A stretch of DNA of 64,000 nucleotides from Strigamia acuminata (Eukaryota; Arthropoda; Chilopoda; Geophilomorpha; Linotaeniidae), in assembly GCA_949358305.1 (NCBI GenBank), contig CASHSZ010000002.1:250001-314000 (forward strand), in the 5' to 3' direction. Of this stretch, positions 21,709 through 33,603 are shown piece by piece. A program made the position numbers and the translations under genes. Numbering within the stretch: position 1 is the first letter of the stretch; each line of letters begins with the position of its first letter. A model generated the notes under the pieces. That model worked only from the letters and a program-made list of their open reading frames with translations. It searched no databases and was not told where the DNA came from.

Positions 21709-22332
21709 TATGGCGCGCATGCGGATTTCGCGGAGTGCGAAAGGGACCCTATATTTAACATTACGGCGGCCTATACCTTGACCCCCTGTTCGCAGTCTCG
21801 TGGCGGATTCTGCGGATTTCACCTATTCGTACAATCCGCACGATCGCGCGTGTTTTATCATTCTTGGCAAACCGTTTTTTGAAAACGCGTTGTAACGCAT
21901 CCTCAACTTTACAAATCTCGCTTAGCGCGATCGCGCTATAACGCTTCTTCGTGTCCAACAAAAACAGCCGATTAAAAACGAAACTTCGGGTTTCGCTAAA
22001 ACGCGATTTTGATATCGGGAAGGGCACGTGACCACGTGGGTAAAAATAGAATCGAGTTTCGTGAAAACCTAATTTGGAGAAACGGCGTGGTGGTTTTGCG
22101 AAATATATCACATGTCACGTGATCGGACGTTGGATCTCGTACATAAACGTTCGTGCCTGGTCAAACCAGAGTCTTTAAAAAATATAAATGCATTTCCCGA
22201 TCATAGGATTAATTTCGCGCCGTGTGCTCCAGTCATTAATTAGGTTATCTTCGTTGCAACTCGTCATAATAAAATTTTTACAGAAAATCAATCGTTTTGT
22301 ATTTTATTTTCATCTTCCGGGGGTCTCGCGCC
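21709..22332. repeat. Array module A, copy 2
   Basis: This is the near-identical duplicate of 17937-18560. Here its left flank is ordinary array sequence (block E'), not gypsy pol, so the junction at 17937-17943 marks the break in the gypsy element. Confidence 0.8.
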
Positions 22333-23786
22333 GTCGTAGTGGACGAGAGTCTTCCCGAACACGTTCGACGGGCTTCACGAACGCTTTCAGATCGAATGCG
22401 GAACTCGGGCCCGCCGCTCGGTCGAGCGGCGCAGTACCCGCCGAGTGGCGTGGTAGCCGGGTTCTCGCGTATGGCGTATGCGTCTTCACTAAAGAAACGC
22501 CTCTCTCGGTCTCAGACTGGCCTTCGGGCCGGTCAAAAAATAAATAAATAAATAAACGAGTTGGAAAATAGAACGCATCCGTCCCGGCGAATAAAAGCGG
22601 TTGGGGTCGCTGAACGGTGGCAGTGGTGGCGGCGGCAACCTCGACGACTCGTCCCAAAAAAATAAGCTCTCGTATCGGCACCCGTTCGTTTATTTAAATG
22701 TGCGCGCGGTCGCGTGCATTCTACCCGTGTCCGATGTAGCGATCGATACGGGATAAAAAAAATATCACCCGAAAAAGAAAGACGATTAAAATTTTAATTC
22801 TCCGGTCGTGGCACCGACTTTGCGGCTCGTGCTTTAACCGTTAATTAGGTTATCTTCGTCGTAATTCGTTGGAATAAAAATTTTATAGAAAATCAGCCGT
22901 TATGCATTTTATTTTCATCTTCCGGGGGTCTCGTGCCGTCGTAGTAGGCGTTAGTTTCAATCATCGCGTTCTACGGATTTTGAGGGGATCCTCAGATCGA
23001 GACCAAAGTGAGAGGGCCGTCGCCCCCGTCTCGTGCGCCGCTCGATCCCCGTTTGATGACAAGATGGCATTCGCCTCTCCCACCCGAGGATCGGTCGGTG
23101 GTGCGGTATTTATGCTTGTGCTCCAAATGGGTGGTCGACAGGTCCCCAATCGGTCTCGGGCTCAGACTGGCCTTCGGGCCGGTCAAAATAACAAATAAAT
23201 GAATAAATCGGAAATAGAACGCTCCCGTCCCGGCGAGACTAGGGGCGGGTGGCGTCGTTGAGCGGCGGCAGCGGCGGCGGTAGCCCCGACGACTCGCCCC
23301 GAAAATAAGCTCCCGCACCGGCATTTCTTCGTCCGTCTAAACCTCGCAGCGCGCGTGCGGTCGCGTGCATTCTACTCGTGTCCGGTGTGGCGATCGGTAC
23401 GGGGTTAAAAAAAAAATATCACACGCAAAAGGAAAAACGATTAAAATTTTAATTCTTCGGTCGTGGAACCGACTTTGCGGTCCGTGCTTCAACCGTTAAT
23501 TAGGTTATCTTCGTCGCAACTCGTCGTAATAAAAATTTCACAGAAAATCAGCCGTTTCGTATTTTATTTTCATCTTCCGGGGGTCTCGCGCCGTCGTTGT
23601 GGACGGGAGTCTTCCCGAACACGTTCGATGGGTTTTGCCAACACTTTCAGATCGAACTCGGGACTCGGGCCCGCCGCTCGGTCGAGCGGCGCACAGTACC
23701 CGCCGAGCGGCGCGGTATTCGATACCCGTCTTTGTAAAAGCAGCCGTGCTTCTTCGGTCTCAGACTGGCCTTCGGGCCGGTCAAAA

Positions 23787-23821
<35 letters not shown>

Positions 23822-24295
23822 ATTGGCCGTAAAATTGGGGCAACTGGGGTCGCTGAGCGGCGGCGGTGGCGACAGCAACGACAGCCACGACGACTCGCCC
23901 CGAAAATAAGTTTCCGCGTCGGCATCCGTTCGTTCGTCCGTTCGTTTAAACGTGCGCGCGGTCGCGTGCATCCATGACGTGGCGATCGGTACGGAGTAAA
24001 AAAAATCACCCGAAAAAGAAAGACGGTTAAAATTTTAATTCCCCTGTCGTAGAACTGATTTCGCGGCTCGCCTTCCAACCGTTAATCATTTTATCTTCGT
24101 CGCGACAGATTCGAATAAAAGTTTTACAAAACAACCGTCGTTTTACATTTTTAAATCATTTCCCGGGGACCATGTACCGTCGCGGTAGACGCGAGTCGCG
24201 GTCATCGCATTCGATAGACTTTGCGGACGTTCTTCAGATCGAGACCGGAGTACCTGTTGAGTACCAAATGGCCGGTCGGTCGTTGGTGTGGTTCC

Positions 24296-25109
24296 TGAAG
24301 GGCAGCAGAGGAGAGCAGCGCAAAATTCGGTGCAAACCGAAGCGTGGAAACGTGCGCGGGCGCCGTGTCACTGACACGGACGTAGCGACGATGCTACAAA
24401 TTGCCGAGACGAGTGCGCGCGGCCTAATGCCACTCATATGCGCCTAAACTAATTGTCAACAGCACAGGAGGTGCTCTAAATGAAATGCAATGCACTAAAA
24501 ACATAAAACTTTACTGAAATGAATTGAAATCTTACATAAATGTCCATTTTCCAGGTGGAGAGAAACAGACAAGCACCAAACCGTGTGCGCGGCCATCTTG
24601 GAAAATGGACATTTATGTAAGATTTCAATTCATTTCAGTAAAGTTTTATGTTTTTAGTGCATTGCATTTCATTTAGAGCACCTCCTGTGCTGTTGACAAT
24701 TAGTTTAGGCGCATATGAGTGGCATTAGGCCGCGCGCACTCGTCTCGGCAATTTGTAGCATCGTCGCTACGTCCGTGTCAGTGACACGGCGCCCGCGCAC
24801 GTTTCCACGCTTCGGTTTGCACCGAATTTTGCGCTGCTCTCCTCTGCTGCCCTTCAATTGGTAGCAGAGGATGGTTAAAAAGTACAAGGATGACACCTGG
24901 TGTCGGAATTAGGCGTTACATAAACAAAAAAACTAGAGAATGCATGGTACTCCATGCTTAAGTACACAAAACGAGGTAAATATATAAATAATCATAAATA
25001 AAGTCGAGAATTGAATTATCACAACAAATACACTTGGATAATTAATAAACAAAAGATCAAATGTGATCCTATATCACATCGACACACTTTGGGCTATTTT
25101 TGACCAACA
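24296..25109 (-). repeat. 3' LTR of element 4, containing a 258-bp perfect palindrome
   Basis: 24296-24553 and 24599-24856 are inverted copies of each other with a 45-bp loop. The remainder to 25109 matches the 5' LTR. The loop carries GCGGCCATCTTGG (YY1-type). Next to the palindrome, TGGTAGCAGAGGATGG occurs at 24859-24874 in the orientation opposite to the element. A polypurine tract (minus AAAGGGGGAAT) abuts the LTR at 25110-25120. Confidence 0.8.
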
Positions 25110-25329
25110 ATTCCCCCTTTCGATGGAAATAGGATCGAGGAAAATAACAATCGGATACTGGAATTACAGTGTACATGAGATCAAAAAAGGAAAATAATAA
25201 AGTCGAATCATCGAGCCGGGTACTGTTATTGAAGAACGCTACGAAAGCCCGAAAATTCCCACTGGAACTCGATGATCCTCAATGTCGGGTAATAACTTAA
25301 GAGTGTCACGAGAAAATCACGGTGAAAGT

Positions 25330-26280
25330 TCAAAGTCGGAAGATCTTAGAGATTAACGATCGCAAACGCTCAGAACTGAGCCATTTGGTAAAAATGTCCG
25401 CAATGTTCTGTTCACCGGAAACTTTGTGTAAACTGAAACATCCCGCCGTATACCACTCTCGTAGCCAATGATATTTGACGCGGATATGCTTAGTCTTGGA
25501 ATTCTCCACGTCATTCGAAGTAAACTGGATGGCTGCGAGGGCGTCGGAATAGATGATAGGACGAGATATTCTGTTCAAGATCGGGAACTCGGTGAAAATG
25601 TTGTCGAGCCAGAATGTTTCTTTAACGCACTCAACCAGGGCGATGAATTCAGCTTCCATGGTTGAACATGCGACCGTTGATTGTTTTCGGCACGACCAGC
25701 CAATTGGCACATTTCCGATGAAGGTTACGAATCCGCCGAAACTTAAGGACGTTGCCAAGTCGCTTGCCCATGAAGCATCCGTACAAGCCCACAATTGGCT
25801 AGAATTGCAGCCGGAAAGTTCGATACGATAGTCGATGGTATTGGCCACGTATTGTAGGACTTGGAGCAGGGCTCGGATGTGGGTTTCGTCGTAACACGTA
25901 TTGAACTGACTCAGCGAAATGACCGAAAATAAGATGTCGGGGCGAGTTCTCGAAGCAAGAAACAGGAGCGAACCGATGAGAGATCGGTAAGGAAAGTCCG
26001 GTAGATTTTCGGTAGACCCCTTCACGAGCGTCGTCCCGGGTGTGACGGGAACCTTCACGAGGCGATTGATAGAGACCTCGAACTTCTTAACGAGCTTGGT
26101 AATGTAGGCGCGTTGCGTGATGAAGGTTCGCCCAGCGTCTCGGATGAACTCGACGCCCAATAGCCTCGTGATGGGACCAAGATTAACTATGTCGAACTTG
26201 GACGAGATAAGCCGGATGATTCGGGTTAACACGGTGTCGGAAGCGTAGAACAGTACGATGTCGTCCACGTAAACTAGCAT
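25330..26280 (-). pseudogene. Copia pol, C-terminal piece: RT catalytic region and RNase H
   Basis: 316 codons begin three codons before the RT motif YVDD and run through the copia RT C-terminus (FDIVNLGPITRLLGVEF, PYRSLIGSLLFLASRTRPDI) and RNase H (TDASWASD, TMEAEFIALVECVKE, KHIRVKYHWLREW, QNIADIFTKWL) to the stop at 25330. It is the continuation of the frame that stops at 35508 on the other side of the 9.2-kb insertion. Its apparent start codon is an accident of the insertion point; no initiation is expected. No other disruption is seen. Confidence 0.92.
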
Positions 26281-28180
26281 TGTGACGGTTTTTAATGGCT
26301 ATAAATGCCTATTTTCTATAGAAAAGCGCTGTTGTGTCATTATGACGGTATTTTTACAGTATTCTGTGTAAAACGGATATAATTCCTAAATAAAGCTATT
26401 TATGAGGTTTCCATGATAAAAGATGATGTATTAATTAGTATTAATAACATTCCTACATGATATCAAGATATCACGACCAAATCACGATGATTCGTCTACT
26501 AAAACCGCATTTGTCAATGCGCAATGTTGTCGCCAGATGGCGCGATCACGATTTAGCGGTAAATTCAAGATATGAATATAAAACATGTAAATAAATATAA
26601 AACTATATTTACTAGAACGAAACGAAGCTTTGTGAACATTAATATAAAGATATATTAATGTCTTTTGATGTTAAATACATTATAACTTCCATTTTCTGCG
26701 GGATAGAACATTTGGTGATCAATCGATCAACCGATCGATCTGATTGGTGGATCCATTTCCGGCCCTGGGTATCCAGTTCCGGTTGTGGTGAGAATTAGCA
26801 TAATGCTCCTCCGTATCCACTTCCGGTGATACGGGATTGGAGGGATTCGTGGAACCCATGTTCCAATTGGATGACTGGATTAATCCTTAATCCAGTCAGG
26901 TTATATAAACCCAAACAATCGGCCATTCCGCAGCTCTGTTTGATTATTTTCTGTTTGGTATTGTTACTTAAGAAATATGATTCGTTGTTCACGTAAAAAA
27001 CCTTTTGGTTCTTTGTTGATTTATTCGCAAAGAACCGTTGCATGATTCTACAGAATCATGCCACCGCCGGCAATTGAAGTCGAAGTGCTGGGATTATTAT
27101 GTTGCATAAATGTTACAGTCTACGGTTGCGACGCCGAAGGAGAACCCGCCGTTGTGCAATTCAGTATCCTCCGGACAGGACCAAGTTGTCTTTTTCGGTA
27201 TGAACGTATTCCGTTACCACGAGTAGCATCGGTATTGTTGAGAATCGGTTCCTTCACCTGATGGTGCCAAAGCAGTCTGTTTTACAGTAACCACGAGTAG
27301 CACCAAGTGTTTGGCAAGCTGATTCTCATGGTATTCGATGCCAAAGCAGTCGGTCTATTATTAGTACCGCGAGAGATAAAACTGCTGTGCGGAGCCGCGA
27401 GCTATCGACCCCTGTGTACGTGGTACCGTCAACCACTCGATGGACGACCGTGCTGCGACGCCGGGGACGCTTGATACCGTTCTGCATGGCAAGGCGTATA
27501 TTCTAATCGATGGCAATTGTGTGTTGCGACGGGAAGCTTAATCTTCATTTTATTTATAACAGAAAAACTTAAACTCGACAACCAGTTGGACCAAAATCAA
27601 GTCAGAAGACTTAATCTCATATTGAACTCAATATAACCGATAAGTTGACGACAACTTATTCCCGAAATATCTAAATAAGAATTCACAACGATATGAATTA
27701 AATATAATTCATAAGTGGAATATTGATAAGTAAATGAATACATTTACTTACACCAATATCCTCCCAAAGTTGTGGCGGTGCAGACAAAGTCAACCGCAAT
27801 GCTCAGATCATTCGATTTATCGACGTGCGATAGTTTACACAGCGAACCAAGGAAACCAGCGAAGCCGTATCGGACTCCAGGACACAGCCATCCGGCTTAA
27901 GATGACATCTATAATCAGGTCGAGCGATGGGGAAACCGCTCCCATATTCCAGACCCGTAGTGATATTATTCTAGGGCCAGTTGGCCAATTCTTTGTATAG
28001 TTTAATAGCTGATTTAACTTGCCAAATGTCGGCATTAGTCCTATGTATAATTTAGCTCATCCATATTGTTTGCCAACAATAAACTGTCTTGTATTTATCT
28101 CGTATTGTATTCACTGTTTATTTATTGCGATCTCTTCCCGGTACCATTGTTAAATGGGAGTTGTGGTCGTCACCGTCACA
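26281..28180 (+). repeat. 5' LTR of the LARD-like element (1900 bp)
   Basis: It contains a TATA box GGTTATATAAACCC near 26900-26915 and an AATAAA at about 28078, so R would span more than 1 kb. Palindromic GTCGCCAGATGGCGCGA lies near 26529-26546. Short open frames here (82 aa minus, 67 and 88 aa plus) recur identically in the other LTR and show no domain. Confidence 0.9.
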
Positions 28181-28182
28181 CG

Positions 28183-28201
28183 TGGAGGTCCCACCGAGAT
28201 T
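28183..28201 (+). other. Primer binding site, tRNA-Gln type
   Basis: TGGAGGTCCCACCGAGATT, two bases after the LTR, is complementary to the 3' end of metazoan tRNA-Gln including CCA over about 18 bases. A second exact copy is at 28418-28436, and a decayed third copy near 28597-28615. Confidence 0.8.
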
Positions 28202-31200
28202 AGGTTGCAATTAAATTCGATTGAATTGCAACAGTGAATATTGGAGATAAATATTTAACTAAAAGATTTAAGTTAAAAATAGACAGATTAAATTCTCAGT
28301 TTATATTTCCATGTGAAGAAGTTAAACTGATGAAATAGAAATACGTAGTAGATTTTCCTTCATTATTTTCGTTTGAAGATTTTAGGGATTTCAAAGACTA
28401 CCACCTAATCTCACACGTGGAGGTCCCACCGAGATTAGGTTGCAATTAAATTCGATAGAATTGTAAAAGTGAATTTTGAGATAAATATTTAACTAAAAGA
28501 TTTAGTTAAAAAACAGACCAGTTTCAAACCATGTTTATTTTCTTGAGAAACACCAAAACTGTCCTTTAACTAGGAATTTCGGAAGTTATAGACCTATCAC
28601 ACGATCACTGAAATAGGTTGCAAATTAATTCGATCGAATTGCAAAAGCGAATCTTGAATCCGATATTAACAAAAAAATTTTAGTTAAAACAGACAAATAG
28701 ATTTTCAGTTTATATTTTCATGTGAAAAGTTAAACTGACGAAATGGAAACGTTTAGTGAACTCTCTTTACTATTTTCGTTCGACAATTTAAGGAATACGA
28801 AGTATTTTAAATAAGAAATCAAAAAAAAGTTTCGAGTGAAATAAGAATACAGATATTTTTTTCGAAGTTTGTTTTATTTCGAAAAGCTAAAAACATACAA
28901 GTTTAGAAGGCGGACTTCTTACGAATTTATCTTTCCACCTGAAAAGTTAAAACGAAGAAAACACCGCAACTATTTGGAAATATTTACAAGAAATTAAGTT
29001 TCTTGTAACTGTACGTCGACACCGATAGCCAGCGACCACGCGCCATAGCAATACGCGTCGATCTCCGTATCAAACGCAGCAGGGAAGCTACTCAAACCTT
29101 CAACGCAAGGTGCGAACGAATGCTTGGAAATTATGGCGGACAACAGATAAAAGACAGCGGAGAAATGTTACAGAAGGTTCGTAGAGATTTATTTAAGTGT
29201 CGCGAACTAATTTTTCCACTGCCATCGGTACCAAAGATAATTTAGTTGTTGGAGAAAAACAACACACTCCATTTCGCAGAAAAGATTTGCAAATCGAAAT
29301 GAATATTACCTTTATTTGAAGGAATTAACTATTTTCACAAAAAGTACATTTTTTCCTTCGGGACAATGGAAATTAAGAAAATATAAAATGGCGGCGAATG
29401 AAGTTGCCGACCACGTAGAATAGTATTTTTTACATTGAAAGTTACGAATCACGATAAACGCTTTCCCTCGGAAAAGTAAAAGGATTTCATTCAATCTTTC
29501 CTTTCGGAAATTTAACAGTGTTTTAAGTTTCCAACGATATTTGGGTCTCCCAAATTTTGAGAATTTCTAAATGAAATTTAGCTGTTTGAAAAACAACGAA
29601 TATTTTTAGTAATCTAATCGGACATTTTCCCACATGATTTCTTAAAACCGGAATAACAAATCCATTTGTGGCTATGAACTTTGCCACATGAAATATTTAC
29701 GGAGCGAATATTTTTTAATTGGATTGAAGCTTTAAAATCAGATAGCTGATTTAAACGAAGAAAATAAGTTTCAAAGTAATTATTTTTCTTTCGGAAAAAT
29801 CAAATAAATCACCGCTGATGAAAAGTTGTATTTTTCCATTCGAAAAAACTAAGAATTGCACAAGATTTATCTTCTATTTTGAACATAGATTTTATTCGGA
29901 AAAGGAAAGATTCTAGATACATTATTTTTCTCTAAAAATTAAGAATTTAGTCAATTTTCCTAAAGGTTAATGGAATGTCATCATATATTTCGTTCGTAAT
30001 TTACGTGTTAAAGTTTAATCAGAAAAACGATTGAATATGTTTTATTTGCGATAAGTAAAAGAAAGGTTCTTTAAAAATGGAATTTCGATGCAAATCCCAC
30101 AGTAAAGGGAATGTTATGTGTGAGCAATTAACGAAAAGTTGGAATAACTTCATTTTATTTCATTCAAAAGTAGTTGTGAAAAATCAATTTCAAATATTTT
30201 TCAAAGAAAAATTATTTTTATCGGAAAAAAGTAATTTACATGTCCTCGCGCGGACCGAGTAGTAAACTGCTTAATTGTGACATCGATACTGTTATTGTGT
30301 CACGTGTTATACGGAATTCCAAACCAGTGAATTACGAATTTTGGCGCGATAGGAATAGAAGTTTGACAGTGAAAGTTCTCCAGATTTGCCTTTTCATTTG
30401 AAAAGTTCAAATTGAGGAAATGCTGCAGCAGATGAAGGTATTTACGACAATTGAGATTTAAATATTCTTTCATTCAAAAGATAAAAGATCTCTGCAAAAA
30501 CATCTCGTTATTAGAGATAAGGGGGACGAAAATTATTAAAACGAATAATCAAAGACACGTCCTTCGTAAATATCGCAAAGGAATAACTAATTGTGAAAAC
30601 AATTGTCCGCTCAGGAAAAGTGGAATTTAGCTAGATATTTTCTTTCGAAAAATCAAAGCAATTGTCATCAAAAAAGAAAGATTTGATGAATAATTTTTAC
30701 CCAAAAGTCTAAAGGATTGTCGAATAGTTTTCTCCCGAAAAACAAGTACACATTTGTACCAATAACTTTATCGTTTAAAGTAAAATTTCGAATATTTTCT
30801 TTTGGAAGATTAGAGAATTAGATAATTTTTCTCGCAAAACAAATTTAAAGAATTTTAACGAATTTTTATTTGTTAAAAAAATTTGTTAAAAAAGGGGGAG
30901 ATGGATGGTGAAAATTTATTTTTTCACACTCGAAAAATGGAATTTAAACCCGAAAAAGTAAAGACTTGGTCAAATTATTCTTCCTATTGGAAATGAATAC
31001 ACAATGTTGGGAATCGAAAATAGATTTCAATTTACAAATAAATGATTATTTGAAAGATAATTGAAATAAGGATAAGGAAAAATTGAGAGTTTGAGAAAAC
31101 TTTATTAAAGTTGTGGTTGTAACGATATCACACACTAACGGAATGATTAAAAGAAAAATATTTTTTGGAGAAAAGTTATTTAATTATTTGGATTGGTAAA

Positions 31201-31340
31201 AATCCCAAAGTTCAAGAAGATTGAAGTAAGTTTATTTTATTTTCATTTGAAAAATACAATATTTTACGAATGTCTTCCCGAAGGAATTTTATTTTATCGG
31301 TAAAACTGAAATTTCCAAAGGAACGGACTTAGTAGAGAAC
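28202..31340 (+). other. 3-kb AT-rich leader with recurrent short hairpins
   Basis: No long ORF is present. The region holds three tandem copies of the PBS-plus-leader segment (about 28181, 28414, 28600) and then about twenty short palindromes of the form TTTTC-N3/4-GAAAA every 50-150 bp. Examples are 28714-28729, 29787-29800, 29831-29847, 30391-30406, 30638-30652, 30921-30937 and 31240-31255. Confidence 0.6.
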
Positions 31341-31359
31341 TGCTAATTAAGTATAACGT

Positions 31360-31510
31360 CCATTATACTATTGGTTGTCGGTGAAATCCGCCAATCAGAA
31401 GTCAAGAGATCTAGGGATCCCCAGCCACCTGCTATTAAAGGAGGACCAGATCAGACACTGATCATTCGTTTCCAGACCAGACCCGCAGACGTGTTCCAGT
31501 GCCATCTTGA
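31360..31510 (+). promoter_or_regulatory. Possible internal promoter upstream of the gag ORF
   Basis: CGCCAATCAGAAG (CCAAT-type), TATTAAAGG at about 31432-31440, TCAGAC about 20 bp further on, and an AGACC/GCAGACG downstream element match the layout of an arthropod TATA-Inr-DPE promoter. Position and base composition (GC-richer than its surroundings) support it; there is no direct evidence of initiation. Confidence 0.35.
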
Positions 31511-31724
31511 CCACGCCGTCCGATTTCAGTCACGTTTCGAATTTTGTGTGCCGTGTAACCTGCAAAGCTAACACGTGTTAAACAAACGCGAAGTTTAATT
31601 TTACTTGTTAAAAGTGAAGTTTAGAAGTGTTTCTTGCGAAAAGTGTATTATATCGTCTTTTAAAGGGCGTATATTCGTGTTCTTTATAATTAAAGAATTA
31701 AAATCGTCAGATTCTGAATTTAGT

Positions 31725-33020
31725 ATGGCTCAAAAACCATTGAAAATGGTCGATCTCGAGGGAATTAATAAACGGACAAACTTAAATTTAAGTTATGTAC
31801 CACTTGGCGATCAAACAGAAAAGATTCCCGATCATTTTACTCTGTATTGTAATCGTCATGGACTGGATAAAACCAAGTTTAAAAATATAATCGAAGCTTC
31901 AGACTATGTAAAAGCTAGGAACTGGCGAGATCGTACCCAATCTCAATCTTCACATCAAGATCCAGTACGGAATCCACAAACATCCAGTCGAAACTTAGTG
32001 AATCAAGATTTTCATACTATGTTTCAAACATCCAGTAGGGGATCTAACTTAGAAAAGTTTAAACCACCTAATTCGGTAGATAAGGGGGAAGAGAATTATA
32101 AACCTAATAATTCTCGTCCAGAGAGTTCGTTAACTAACCAGTCGGTTGTTCAGAACAAATTAAAACTCGTTTACAATCGGGATCAGCTAATTTCAGTTCG
32201 ATATGCTAATCCAGCTGAAGCACAACGATATGTGGCTAGCCTTAATCTGTCGATTAACCTACCGTTATCAAAAGAATTGGGAACCGTAAACAAAAGTTTT
32301 GGGCCACCAATATCAACACAAAAGAAAGATGTTCGAGCTGTAAACAAACGTTTGCAGTCAAATAACTTACAACAACGTGCCCGATCGCCAATCACAAACT
32401 CATGTTTGCGGACGAATGATTTGTCTACCAAGAAGAGTCCCCAGCCAAGACAATTCTACCTAACACCCATTTCAAATCGGAAAAGGTTCAAACAAACTCT
32501 TTTTCCCTTGGAAAAGTATTACCAACACGATACGAGTACAAAAACAATAGTTTCAACTACTCAAATAAGAGGACCGTTCGATGGAACGTCTCAGGAAAAG
32601 AATACTTTCATCACAAAACCGAAAGTTGAAAAAGTCTTGCTCAGTCGGTTTAATACTAGTTCAACCAGCAATGAGACCAACAAATATAAATATGGTGAGA
32701 CTGGCTTACACCATTCTGTTCCTGAAGCTACAAATTCACAAGAGGCCACCTTCACTTATGTCAGGAAATGTTTTCATTGTAAACAACCGGGACATACCAA
32801 ACAAGATTGTCCCACATGGTCTAAACGAAAATTTAATGACCAACGTAAAAATTTTGATTATTCAAATGTGTCAAAAGACTCATTTAAACGACCCCGACAA
32901 AATTGGGTCACCACCGAAGTATTAGAACAACGGTTTACGGAAATGGAAAACAGAATAACTGCAGTTATTAATAAGTCTATGTCCGACTTATTTGAGAAGC
33001 TTTCTCAACACAAAATGTAA
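31725..33020 (+). CDS. Gag-like protein with one CCHC knuckle, 431 aa
   Basis: The frame is open from 31605 but the first ATG is at 31725 (MAQKPLKMVDLEG), preceded by the promoter-like region. The protein is hydrophilic and rich in Ser, Asn, Gln, Lys and Arg, with a CCHC knuckle C349-X2-C-X4-H-X4-C362 (CFHCKQPGHTKQDC). It ends in a short helical segment (VLEQRFTEMENRITAVINK) that could oligomerise. No capsid fold or protease motif is evident. As the only ORF of a transposing element it probably packages its RNA, with enzymes supplied by another element. No second ORF follows before the polypurine tract. Confidence 0.8.
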   Translation: MAQKPLKMVDLEGINKRTNLNLSYVPLGDQTEKIPDHFTLYCNRHGLDKTKFKNIIEASDYVKARNWRDRTQSQSSHQDPVRNPQTSSRNLVNQDFHTMFQTSSRGSNLEKFKPPNSVDKGEENYKPNNSRPESSLTNQSVVQNKLKLVYNRDQLISVRYANPAEAQRYVASLNLSINLPLSKELGTVNKSFGPPISTQKKDVRAVNKRLQSNNLQQRARSPITNSCLRTNDLSTKKSPQPRQFYLTPISNRKRFKQTLFPLEKYYQHDTSTKTIVSTTQIRGPFDGTSQEKNTFITKPKVEKVLLSRFNTSSTSNETNKYKYGETGLHHSVPEATNSQEATFTYVRKCFHCKQPGHTKQDCPTWSKRKFNDQRKNFDYSNVSKDSFKRPRQNWVTTEVLEQRFTEMENRITAVINKSMSDLFEKLSQHKM

Positions 33021-33603
33021 GATCAAAAGATTTCCCGATTTCAGAGTAACAGAAAAATCCTTTCTCTATAAATCATGACCTCGTTTTCTAAAGAAAAGGG
33101 GAACAAAATATAAAAGTTAGAATTAACAAAATTTTGAAAGGTAATGCTACATTATTAAGACAACTAGTTTAATTAAATTAGTCAATTGTACAAAGAATAC
33201 CAAGTGACTCCGGTCATGACAATTAAGGGGGACATTTTGATTCTTAATTGTCAACTCTTATCATCCGAAAGCTATTATTGTATATTTATAGCAATACATC
33301 TGACTAGGCATATGAAATAAATATTTTGTGATAACACAAATGATGATTTTATGTATGACGAAAGTTTCTTCAAAAAGAAGACTTGGAAATAAATTCTGGA
33401 CTTGAATTTAGGCTATTAGAAAAGATTATTTCGGCAGAAATCCAGAACTTAGATAATTCAAGTTAGTTTATGTAAACTCAAATTCGAAATTGGAAGTCAC
33501 AGTATCTCCAAGATACATCAAGTCCGAAAATAGCATTTATGCTAATTAGGAGAATAACGAAAACTCTATAAAATATTATATAGTTGTGTTATTAAGGGGG
33601 ATG
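33021..33603 (+). other. 3' non-coding end of the LARD-like element
   Basis: AT-rich sequence with a polypurine tract (TTAAGGGGGATG) at 33592-33603 directly before the 3' LTR, and a second, similar AATTAAGGGGGACA at about 33221-33234. No gene. Confidence 0.7.

Larger units (their letters stand above)
18561..24290. repeat. Tandem array of ~600-700-bp GC-rich units
   Basis: Seven or more units can be followed by recurring landmarks. These are TTCCGGGGGTCTCGCGCCGTCG (shared in part), TTTTCAGATCG, a UUCG-loop hairpin followed by (TAAA)n, a D block ending GACTCG(T/C)CCC..AAATAAGCTC, a GCGTGCATTCTACCCGTGTCC block, and an (A)n-CACCCGAAAAAGAAAGACG block. Spacing of the hairpin is 642, 604, 650 and 598 bp between adjacent simple units, and longer where module A or the solo LTR intervenes. 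No protein gene is supportable here; the many short open frames repeat from unit to unit and are antisense or out of frame to one another. Diverged units continue to the right edge of the window. Confidence 0.85.

Noticed and set aside
18561-24290. CRISPR-like array
   Set aside because: Units are ~600-700 bp with internal SINEs and LTRs; there are no short regular repeats with unique spacers, and the sequence is eukaryotic.
26795-28000. Short frames (82, 67, 88 aa) found twice
   Set aside because: They lie in the 1900-bp LTRs and are duplicated with them; no domain or initiation context.
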